In this document: positions 57,317-64,000 of the stretch, piece after piece | Numbering within the stretch: the first letter of the stretch is position 1 | Layout: the number at the start of each line of letters is the position of its first letter | NCBI RefSeq assembly: GCF_018129965.1 | Contig: NZ_JAFCKW010000004.1 | Coordinates: 1 to 64,000 of the forward strand | Length of the DNA: 64,000 nt | Source of the DNA: Bradyrhizobium diazoefficiens | GTDB taxonomy: Bacteria; Pseudomonadota; Alphaproteobacteria; Rhizobiales; Xanthobacteraceae | Direction: 5' to 3' | Made by a program: the position numbers and the translations under genes | Notes under the pieces: generated by a model | What the model was told of the DNA's origin: nothing | The model's input: the letters and a program-made list of their open reading frames with translations, nothing else | The model's database searches: none

Positions 57317-57916
57317 TCAGGGGCGCGGGGACAGACCCGCGATGACGAAATCGATCATCTGGTCGATGGTCGGGCCGGGCTTGGTGGCGCACTGGGCGAT
57401 CATCTGGGGGTGGAAGAAGCGCATCATCGCGGTGCAGGCGCACATCGCGGCCAACGGCAGGTCGGGCACCTCGAATTCGCCGGACGCGGCGCCCTGGCCG
57501 ATCACCTCGCCGATCATCGAGGTAATGAGTTCCATATGGGCGGCGCAGACGTCCCAGTCCTCCTGCATCGCGATCTCGACCATCTCGTGCAGCTTGTTGT
57601 CGCCGACATAGCGTTCGGTGTTCATGCGATGCACGGTCGTGAGCAACTCGCGGAAACGCGCCGGCACGGGGCCGGGCCGCGCCACGATCCGCAGCGCCTC
57701 CAGTTCCACCTCGCCCATCAGCGAACGCGCCACGGCTTGATGGATCGCCTTCTTCGATTCGAAGAAGCGATACACATTGGCGGGGCTCATCCTGAGCTCC
57801 TTGGCGATGTCCCCGACCGTGGTCTTCTGATAGCCGATCTGGCGGAACAGCCGTTCTGCCACCTCGAGAATACGGTCCCGGGTGTCGCCTTCGATATGTT
57901 CCGAAACAAGGGCCAT
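57317..57916 (-). CDS. TetR family transcription regulator
   Basis: This 199-aa regulator has an N-terminal TetR helix-turn-helix (about 12-60: ILEVAERLFRQIGYQKTTVG, DIAKELRMSPANVYRFFESK) and a helical ligand-binding C terminus. It is encoded 33 bases after the RND permease on the same strand and probably represses the efflux operon. Confidence 0.92.
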   Translation of the reverse strand: MALVSEHIEGDTRDRILEVAERLFRQIGYQKTTVGDIAKELRMSPANVYRFFESKKAIHQAVARSLMGEVELEALRIVARPGPVPARFRELLTTVHRMNTERYVGDNKLHEMVEIAMQEDWDVCAAHMELITSMIGEVIGQGAASGEFEVPDLPLAAMCACTAMMRFFHPQMIAQCATKPGPTIDQMIDFVIAGLSPRP

Positions 57917-57949
57917 CAGTCAGGACTCTTTCGCCAGCAGTCTTCTCAT

Positions 57950-60900
57950 TTATTCAGCCGCTTCAGCAAGGGGAATTGCCGGATGCTCATCGCTGCCATG
58001 CTGCGACGCAGCGGAGGACTGATCCGGGGTGCCCGCTTCGTCCAGGCTCTTCCTGAACCAGAGGGCATAGAGGCCCGGCAGGTACAAGAGGGTCAGGAAG
58101 GTCGCGACGAACAGGCCGCCCATGATGGTGATCGCCATCGGGCCCCAGAAGGCCGAGCGCGACAGCGGGATCATGGCGAGGATCGCGGCGAGCGCCGTCA
58201 GCACCACCGGACGGGCGCGGCGGACGGTCGCCTCCACGATCGCCTCGCGCCGGGTCAGACCGTGCGCGACGTCGGTTTCGATCTGGTCGACCAGGATGAC
58301 CGTGTTGCGCATGATCATGCCGGCGAGCGCGATCAAGCCAAGCAGCGCCACGAAGCCGAACGGGGCGTTGGCCACGTTGAGACCCAGCGAGGCGCCGACG
58401 ATGCCGAGCGGTGCGGTGAGGAACACCAGGATCAGGCGCGAGAAGCTTTGCAGCTGGATCATCAGCAGCGTCAGCATCCCCATGACCATCAGCGGGAAGA
58501 GGATGAAGATCGAAGCGTTGCCCTTGGCGGATTCCTCGAACGCGCCACCTGGCTCGATTCGGTAGGCCGGCTCGAGGTTATCCTTGATCGCCTTCAGCTT
58601 CGGCGTGATCTGGTTGGTGACGTCGGGCGCCTGCACGCCGTCGACGACATCGGAGCGCACGGTGATAGCCATGTCGCGGTTGCGCCGCCACATGATCGGC
58701 TCCTCGTGGGCATACTCGATCCTGGCGATCTGCTGCAGCGGCACGGCAACGCCGTTGCGCGAGGTGATGGTGAGATCGCCGACGCCGCCGAGATCGAGGC
58801 GCTCGGAGGGGACCGCACGGGCGACCACACCGACCTTCTCGATGCCGTCGCGCACGGTGGTGACCTGCGAACCCGAGATCAGCATCGCGAGCGCCTGCGA
58901 CACGTCCTGCGGGGTCAGGCCCATGGCGCGGGCGCGATCCTGGTCGACGACCAGCTTGAGGTAGGGCGACTGCTCGTTCCAGTCGAGCTGGACGTCCTTG
59001 ACGTTCTTGTTCTGCCTCATGACGTCGCGAACCTGGTAGGCGATCTCGCGCACCTTGCTGGCGTCGGGGCCGATCACTCGGAACTGCACGGGGAAGCCGA
59101 CCGGCGGACCGAAATTGAAGCGGTCGACGCGGACGCGCGCCTCGGTCAGCATGCCGTCGGCGACTGCGGCCTCGATCTTGGCCTTGACGCGCTCGCGGGC
59201 CTCGACGCCCTTGGCGACGACGACGATCTCGGCAAAAGCCTCGTTCGGAAGCTGCGGATTGAGGCCGAGCCAGAAGCGCGGCGAGCCCTGGCCGACATAG
59301 GCGGTATAGGTCTCGATGTCCTTGTCATCCTTGAGCAGCGTCTCGGCCGTCTTCACCGCCTTCTCGGTCACGTTGAAGGCGGTGCCCTCGGGGAGGCGCA
59401 GCTGCAGGAACAGCTCGGGCCGCTCCGACAGCGGGAAGAACTGCTGCTGGACATGGCCGAAACCGACGATCGAGGCGACGAATACACCGACTGTGGCCAC
59501 CACCACGGTGATACGGTGGTTGACGCACCATTGCACGATGGCGCGCAGGCCGCGGTACATGCGGGTCTCGTAGACCGCGTGCGGATCGTGATTCTGGTGC
59601 ACCTTGATGTTGGGCAGCAGCATGACGCCGATATAGGGCGTGAAGATCACCGCCACGAACCACGAGGCGACCAGCGCGATCGCCACGATCCAGAAGATGC
59701 TGCCGGCATATTCGCCGACGGCGGAATTGGCAAAGCCGATGGGGAGGAAGCCGACGGCCGTGACCAGCGTTCCCGTCAGCATCGGAAACGCAGTGGATTC
59801 CCAGGCAAAGGATGCCGCACGAAAGCGGTCCCATCCCTGCTCCATCTTCACCACCATCATCTCGACCGCGATGATGGCATCATCCACGAGAAGGCCGAGC
59901 GCGATGATCAGCGCACCGAGCGTGATGCGGTGCAGGTCGAGCGACATCGTGTTCATGATGATGAAGACGATGCCGAGCACCAGCGGCACCGACAGCGCGA
60001 CGACGATGCCGGTGCGCCAGCCGAGCGCCAGGAACGAGACGAACAGCACGATGACGAGCGCTTCCATGAAGGAGTGCACGAACTCGCCGACGGCATGCTC
60101 GACCACCTTGGGCTGGTCGGCGATCAGCTTGACGTCGATGCCCTGCGGCACGGCCTTCATGAACTCGTCGGTGGCCTTCTCGACCTCCTTGCCGAGGTCG
60201 AGGATGTTGGCGCCCTTCGCGGTGACGACGCCGATGCCGATCGCAGCCTTGCCTTCCTGGCGGACGATGAAGCTCGGCGGATCGACATAGCCGTGGGTGA
60301 CGGTGGCGATATCCCCCAGGCGGAACACGCGGCCGTTGCTCTCGACGGGGCTCTCGGCCACGGCCTTGGCGCCGTCAAGCGCGCCGGTGACGCGCAACGG
60401 CACGCGCTGCGAGGAGGTCTCGACCGTGCCGGCCGGGGTCACGTTGTTCTGCTTGGCGAGCGAATCGAACAGGGCTTGCGGCGTGATGCCGAGCGTGGCG
60501 AGCTTGGCGTGGCTGAATTCGACGAAGATGCGCTCGTCCTGGTTGCCATACATGTCGACCTTGGTCACGCCCGGCACCTTCAGCAGGCGCTGGCGGAAAC
60601 CTTCGGCAACCTTCTTGAGCTGGGCGTAATCGGCGCCGTCGCCGGTCATCATGTAGAGGATGGAATCGACGTCGGAGAACTCGTCGTTGACGACCGGCCC
60701 CAGGATGCCCGAGGGCAACTGCCCCTGCACGTCTGCGATCTTCTTGCGCAGCAGATAGAACAGGTAAGGCACGTCCTTCGGCGGCGTGGAGTCGCGGAAG
60801 GTGACCTGCAGCGCGGCAAAGCCGGGCTTGGAATAGGTCTGCACCTTCTCGAAATAGGGCAGCTCCTGGATCTTCTTCTCGATGGGGTCGGCGACCTGGG

Positions 60901-61090
60901 TCTGCATCTCCTGCGCGGTCGCGCCGGGCCATAGCACGGAGACGTTGACCACCTTCACCGTGAAGAACGGGTCCTCGGCGCGGCCGAGCTTCTGATAGGA
61001 GAAGAAGCCGGCGACGCCGAGCACCAGCATCAGGAACAGAACCAGCGTCGGATGGCCGACGGCCCAGGCCGAAAGGTTGAAGCGCTTCAT
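57950..61090 (-). CDS. RND efflux transporter permease
   Basis: This 1046-aa AcrB/AcrD/AcrF-family pump has the usual two halves, each with a periplasmic porter loop and six membrane spans. Proton-relay aspartates appear in LIIALGLLVDDAIIAVEMMV, and RRARPVVLTALAAILAMIPL is in the second half. The start at 61090 (MKRFNLSAW) follows GGAGAG and matches the family. It works with the adaptor encoded 223 bases upstream and an outer-membrane channel that is not in this window. It exports hydrophobic drugs or metabolites. Confidence 0.94.
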   Translation of the reverse strand: MKRFNLSAWAVGHPTLVLFLMLVLGVAGFFSYQKLGRAEDPFFTVKVVNVSVLWPGATAQEMQTQVADPIEKKIQELPYFEKVQTYSKPGFAALQVTFRDSTPPKDVPYLFYLLRKKIADVQGQLPSGILGPVVNDEFSDVDSILYMMTGDGADYAQLKKVAEGFRQRLLKVPGVTKVDMYGNQDERIFVEFSHAKLATLGITPQALFDSLAKQNNVTPAGTVETSSQRVPLRVTGALDGAKAVAESPVESNGRVFRLGDIATVTHGYVDPPSFIVRQEGKAAIGIGVVTAKGANILDLGKEVEKATDEFMKAVPQGIDVKLIADQPKVVEHAVGEFVHSFMEALVIVLFVSFLALGWRTGIVVALSVPLVLGIVFIIMNTMSLDLHRITLGALIIALGLLVDDAIIAVEMMVVKMEQGWDRFRAASFAWESTAFPMLTGTLVTAVGFLPIGFANSAVGEYAGSIFWIVAIALVASWFVAVIFTPYIGVMLLPNIKVHQNHDPHAVYETRMYRGLRAIVQWCVNHRITVVVATVGVFVASIVGFGHVQQQFFPLSERPELFLQLRLPEGTAFNVTEKAVKTAETLLKDDKDIETYTAYVGQGSPRFWLGLNPQLPNEAFAEIVVVAKGVEARERVKAKIEAAVADGMLTEARVRVDRFNFGPPVGFPVQFRVIGPDASKVREIAYQVRDVMRQNKNVKDVQLDWNEQSPYLKLVVDQDRARAMGLTPQDVSQALAMLISGSQVTTVRDGIEKVGVVARAVPSERLDLGGVGDLTITSRNGVAVPLQQIARIEYAHEEPIMWRRNRDMAITVRSDVVDGVQAPDVTNQITPKLKAIKDNLEPAYRIEPGGAFEESAKGNASIFILFPLMVMGMLTLLMIQLQSFSRLILVFLTAPLGIVGASLGLNVANAPFGFVALLGLIALAGMIMRNTVILVDQIETDVAHGLTRREAIVEATVRRARPVVLTALAAILAMIPLSRSAFWGPMAITIMGGLFVATFLTLLYLPGLYALWFRKSLDEAGTPDQSSAASQHGSDEHPAIPLAEAAE

Positions 61091-61268
61091 CGCTCTCTCC
61101 GCAAGACGGTCCAGTTGCAAAAAACGACAGCCACTCTGTTCAACCGGCGTCGCGAGGCAGCGAAGCAATCCAGGGGGCTGGGCAGGTTCTGGATCGCTTC
61201 GCCGCTTCAGCCTTCGCATTTGCGCTCGGGCCGAAACTCACCTCGCACGACGAAACTCGACTGCTCTT

Positions 61269-61308
61269 GTCATTCCGGGTCTGGTCCTTTGGACCATCCC
61301 GGAATGAC
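61269..61308. repeat. Short palindrome between efflux adaptor and permease genes
   Basis: GTCATTCCGGG and CCCGGAATGAC-type arms (GTCATTCCGGG / ATCCCGGAATGAC) enclose TGGTCC..GGACCA. It is a minimal form of the 57216-57299 repeat, lying five bases after the adaptor stop codon. Confidence 0.7.
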
Positions 61309-61313
61309 CGAAA

Positions 61314-62420
61314 CTAGAAGGACAGCGACGACACGATCCGCACCCTCTGGCTCGGATCGAGCTTCTGCACGCCGAGGGCCACGATCTTGGCGCCCTCGTC
61401 CACACCACTGGTGATGATGACGTCGTTGCTCTCGTAGGATTTCACCACCACGGGCTTCAGAGATACACCGCCGTTGTCGTCGACGACGTAGAAAGAGGGC
61501 TTGCCGCCTTCGTTGAAGAGTGCCGACAGCGGCAGCCGCGCGACGCGTTCGGTCGCGGCATCCGACAGCGTCAGCGTCGCGGTCATGCCGAGCGACACCT
61601 TGTCGTCGGCTTCGGGCAGCGAGAACTTCGCAAGATAGGTGCGCGTGGCGGAATCCGCGGTGGGCGCGATCTCGCGCAGCTTGGCCGCGTACTTCTTGCC
61701 CGGCTCCGACCAGAGAGTGACGCTGGCGGCGCCCGACTTGGCACGTCCGACCAGCGTCTCAGGGATCGCGACGACCGCTTCCTTCTCGGCAAAGCGGGCG
61801 ACGCGTATCGAAGCCTGGCCCGCGGCGACCACCTGGCCGGGCTCGATCAGCGTTGCGGTGACGACGCCACGGGCGTCGGCGTTGAGCGTCGCGTAGGAAA
61901 GAGAATTCTTGGTCAGTTCGACCGAGCGCTCGGCCCTGTTCAGGCGTGCGCGGGCCTCGTCAGCGGCGGCACGGCTCGAATCCATCTGGGCGTCGGTGGT
62001 CCAGCCCTTGGCCTTCAGATCCTTGGCGCGCTGCTCGGCGGCAGCCGCTTGGGCCAGAACGCCGGTCGCGGCGGACTGCTCGGCGACAGCCTGTTCGGCC
62101 TGCAGCTTCAGGTCGATCTCGTCGAGGGTCGCGAGCGGCTGGCCGATCTCGACGGTCTGACCGACCTCGACCAGACGCTTGGCGACCTTGCCGGCGACGC
62201 GAAAGCCGAGATCGCTCTCGATCCGGGGGCGAATGGTACCGACAAAGCTGCGCTCCGGCGTCTCGGCATCGTAATGAGCGGTCGCGACCAGGACCGGCCG
62301 CGGCGGCTCGGCCTTCTCCGCGACGGTGTCATTGCACCCGGCCAGGGCCACCGCCATAGAGGCCAGGGCGGCACCTGCCAAGAGCTTGGAATAGCTCGAC
62401 CAAATAGACTTGACGAACAT
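61314..62420 (-). CDS. RND efflux periplasmic adaptor subunit (HlyD/MFP family)
   Basis: This 368-aa membrane-fusion protein has a lipoprotein signal peptide ending LAGC (Cys about 36), a barrel-sandwich hybrid domain (RPRIESDLGFRVAGKVAKRL at about 63-82), a helical hairpin with coiled coil (about 105-165), and a beta-barrel domain. It links the inner-membrane pump to an outer-membrane channel. It is the first gene of the efflux operon. Confidence 0.93.
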   Translation of the reverse strand: MFVKSIWSSYSKLLAGAALASMAVALAGCNDTVAEKAEPPRPVLVATAHYDAETPERSFVGTIRPRIESDLGFRVAGKVAKRLVEVGQTVEIGQPLATLDEIDLKLQAEQAVAEQSAATGVLAQAAAAEQRAKDLKAKGWTTDAQMDSSRAAADEARARLNRAERSVELTKNSLSYATLNADARGVVTATLIEPGQVVAAGQASIRVARFAEKEAVVAIPETLVGRAKSGAASVTLWSEPGKKYAAKLREIAPTADSATRTYLAKFSLPEADDKVSLGMTATLTLSDAATERVARLPLSALFNEGGKPSFYVVDDNGGVSLKPVVVKSYESNDVIITSGVDEGAKIVALGVQKLDPSQRVRIVSSLSF

Positions 62421-62466
62421 CGGAGGACACTCCCTCGGCTGCAATGAGAGGAATGTCGACTAATCA

Positions 62467-62497
62467 CTGATGAAAGTCAATAATCGTCAGTCATCAG
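62467..62497. promoter_or_regulatory. Possible operator of the efflux operon
   Basis: CTGATGA and TCATCAG are arranged as an inverted repeat 17 bases apart, with repeated TGAC/GTCA steps between. It lies 47 bases upstream of the adaptor start, where a TetR repressor would be expected to bind. Tentative. Confidence 0.3.
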
Positions 62498-62567
62498 GAA
62501 TGCGTGATCATTAACAGGGCGTGTCGGTCCTCATGCTCCGCCGCGAATGCCATCGGCGCGTCCACCG

Positions 62568-62770
62568 TCACCAGCCGTACCGGATGGCGCCCTTTCCGGC
62601 ATAGGAGCGCGTGGTGTCGGAGAACTCGCCCTCGAAGGTGGCGGCGGTGGACCAGCCATTCAGCCAGGTCATCTCGACGGACCCGGTCGTGAGCGCCGAG
62701 TCCCTCGCCTGCGATGCTCCGCTCAGTACGAAGCTGGCGCCGGGCAGCGCCGTGGTCCCCATCAGCGCCT
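62568..62770 (-). pseudogene. Remnant of an autotransporter beta-barrel C terminus
   Basis: About 65 residues match the end of an autotransporter barrel: TALPGASFVLSGASQARDSA, then VEMTWLNGWSTAATFEGEFS and a final GAIRYGW with the aromatic C-terminal residue used by the BAM machinery. There is no signal peptide and no passenger domain upstream, and the frame before PGASF does not continue as barrel. It is a fragment left after deletion. Confidence 0.65.
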
Positions 62771-63200
62771 GCATCACCGAGCGCGACCGATCCAACACAC
62801 CACGATGACGCATCACGAATTTTCAAAGACCATGACCGATGGACCGGGGCGCGGAAATGCCCCGTCGTTGAGTTGCGTCGCGCCCAAGCGCGCAGCAATG
62901 CTCCATTCGAGTTGTCACGTCGGGGATGCCCCGCCGTCCCGATGCGTTAACAAGGCCCCCAGGGAGGCCGCAAAACGAGGGACGGCCCGGCACCGCACCG
63001 ATCGTCTCAATCACTTGAGGTTTGGTCTCGTGCGGCCGCGCATCGTGGCCGGAGCGGGCTGCGCCGCGCTGATGGCGTCCGCTCACGCGTCAGATCGCGA
63101 TTCCGGATGCGTGACCTCGGCGTAGCCTGGAATGCGGAATGAGCTGATGTGGCAGACCCTGGCCACACCAACCATTCAACCGGCCCGACGGCAAAGCGCT

Positions 63201-64000
63201 TCACGGCCTCGGCGTATGCGCAGCGAATTCCGTCTTGCTCCCGTGTCCTCCGAAGAACACCAGGAGCCCTGCGATCAGCGGCAGCACGGCGAGCGCGAGC
63301 AGGCCGTGGGAGGTCGAGCCGGTCTGATCCTTGATCCAGCCGATCAGGTAAGGACCGCCGAAGCCGGCGAGGTTGCCGATCGAGTTGATCAGTGCGATCC
63401 CGCCGGCGGCGGCAGTGCCGGACAGCCAGGCGGTCGGCAGGGTCCAGAATACGCCGAAGCAGCAGAAAACGCCGAGCGCGGCCACCGTAAGCGCGATCAT
63501 GGTCAGGCTCGGATCGGTCAGCTGGGAGGACACGCCGAGCGCAACGGCCGTGAGCAGCAGCGGCGCGCCGACATGCATCACGCGCTCGCGCGTCGCATCC
63601 GAATGCCGCGCCCACAGGATCATCGCCACGGTGCCGAACAGGTATGGGATGGCCGTGACGAAGCCGGTCTGCGCATTGGTGAGACCGAACGCCTTGACGA
63701 TCTGCGGCAACCAGAACTGCATGCCATAGAGAGCACCGACGAAGCCGAAATAGATCAGGCTCAGCATGATCACCTTGGACGACGACAGCGCCTCGCCGAG
63801 CGACAGGTGCTTCACCGCCTGCTTGGCGGCGATTTCGGAATCGAGCTTGGTCTTGAGCCACGCCTTCTGCTCGGCCGAGAGCCAGTCCGCCTTCTCGGGC
63901 CGGTCGGTGAGGTAGAACCAGGTGACGATGCCGAGCAGCACCGAAGGAATGCCCTCGATGATGAACAACCACTGCCAGCCCTTCAGCCCCATCGCGCCGT
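63201..64000 (-). CDS. MFS transporter, anion:cation symporter-like (partial)
   Basis: The gene enters from beyond the right edge, so only the C-terminal 265 or so residues are seen; the reading frame is open to the last base. Eight hydrophobic segments remain. WQWLFIIEGIPSVLLGI and FYLTDRPEKADWLSAEQKAW are typical of the ACS family (tartrate, phthalate, glucarate and similar carriers) in the central loop. The substrate cannot be told. Confidence 0.88.
   Translation of the reverse strand, partial: GAMGLKGWQWLFIIEGIPSVLLGIVTWFYLTDRPEKADWLSAEQKAWLKTKLDSEIAAKQAVKHLSLGEALSSSKVIMLSLIYFGFVGALYGMQFWLPQIVKAFGLTNAQTGFVTAIPYLFGTVAMILWARHSDATRERVMHVGAPLLLTAVALGVSSQLTDPSLTMIALTVAALGVFCCFGVFWTLPTAWLSGTAAAGGIALINSIGNLAGFGGPYLIGWIKDQTGSTSHGLLALAVLPLIAGLLVFFGGHGSKTEFAAHTPRP

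Larger units (their letters stand above)
62421..63200. other. Non-coding stretch with a decayed autotransporter end
   Basis: About 780 bases between the efflux operon and the MFS gene. It holds a possible operator at 62467-62497 and the C-terminal remnant of an autotransporter at 62568-62770. From 62820 to 63200 I see no gene or clear signal. Confidence 0.55.

Noticed and set aside
57293..60934. A 1213-codon open frame on the plus strand, antisense to the RND permease gene
   Set aside because: High-GC codon bias opens long antisense frames. Its translation is low-complexity, rich in His, Asp, Gly and Arg, with no motif, while the minus strand encodes a complete RND pump.
62547..63125. A 192-codon plus-strand frame in the gap before the MFS gene
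   Set aside because: Composition is irregular, there is no start signal, and it lies opposite the autotransporter remnant.

Overview
The window looks like chromosomal DNA of a Bradyrhizobium-type alphaproteobacterium (Nitrobacteraceae, Hyphomicrobiales). The main evidence is a single gene encoding fused cytochrome b and cytochrome c1 (FbcH, 687 aa) behind a 176-aa Rieske protein, an arrangement typical of Bradyrhizobium fbcFH. A GlpR/GlpD/GlpSTPQUV-type glycerol uptake locus, high GC content with strong third-position bias, and many palindromic intergenic repeats of Rhizobiales type support it. I saw no rRNA, tRNA, CRISPR array, prophage or intact insertion sequence. Almost everything is ordinary core-genome coding DNA, with a few accessory or decayed patches.

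Layout. 0-7.6 kb: dienelactone hydrolase, fbcF-fbcH (cytochrome bc1), then trmL, queE, queD, hemF and a HAD phosphatase in close succession, then a small DUF2158 protein. 7.6-13.9 kb is looser and more accessory: a Tat-exported cupin, a small secreted Ig-like protein, two unknown membrane-anchored proteins, a methyltransferase broken by two frameshifts, a protein with two winged helices, and a small membrane protein. 13.9-17.4 kb: a tightly overlapping minus-strand operon (DUF1285, CoA-pyrophosphatase NUDIX, DUF6111, CCA-adding enzyme, TSUP permease), divergent from a MoxR/DUF58/DUF4159/membrane-protein envelope operon at 17.7-24.7 kb. 24.9-27.8 kb: a Zur-box-like palindrome ahead of a DUF2946 protein and a TonB-dependent receptor, probably a zinc uptake unit. 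28-34 kb: two GNATs, a polytopic membrane protein, a GT2 glycosyltransferase with a DUF2304 partner, a NUDIX protein and a phosphoesterase. 33.9-37.5 kb: isocitrate lyase with a DUF4170 gene, divergent from a ScfR-type short-chain fatty-acyl regulator. 37.8-44.4 kb: a secreted HExxH protein, TPR protein, HtpX, lytic transglycosylase, DUF1993 and an Old Yellow Enzyme. 44.7-54.9 kb: the glycerol locus, interrupted between glpR and glpD by an oppositely oriented Phd/VapC toxin-antitoxin pair. 55-64 kb: NTF2-like protein, YciA-type thioesterase, flavin reductase, TetR regulator, an RND efflux pair, a decayed autotransporter end, and a partial MFS transporter that leaves the window.

How the genes work together. 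Four units have a clear joint function: respiratory complex III; glycerol import by a six-gene ABC transporter feeding GlpD under GlpR; the glyoxylate-shunt enzyme with its acyl-CoA-sensing regulator; and an RND pump with its TetR repressor. The MoxR operon is a conserved but mechanistically unexplained cell-envelope system. The best new leads are one canonical and one degenerate ATP site predicted for the GlpS/GlpT ATPase pair, the Zur-like receptor unit, the QueD homologue lacking its catalytic cysteine, the toxin-antitoxin insertion in the glycerol locus, and two families of dispersed palindromic repeats.
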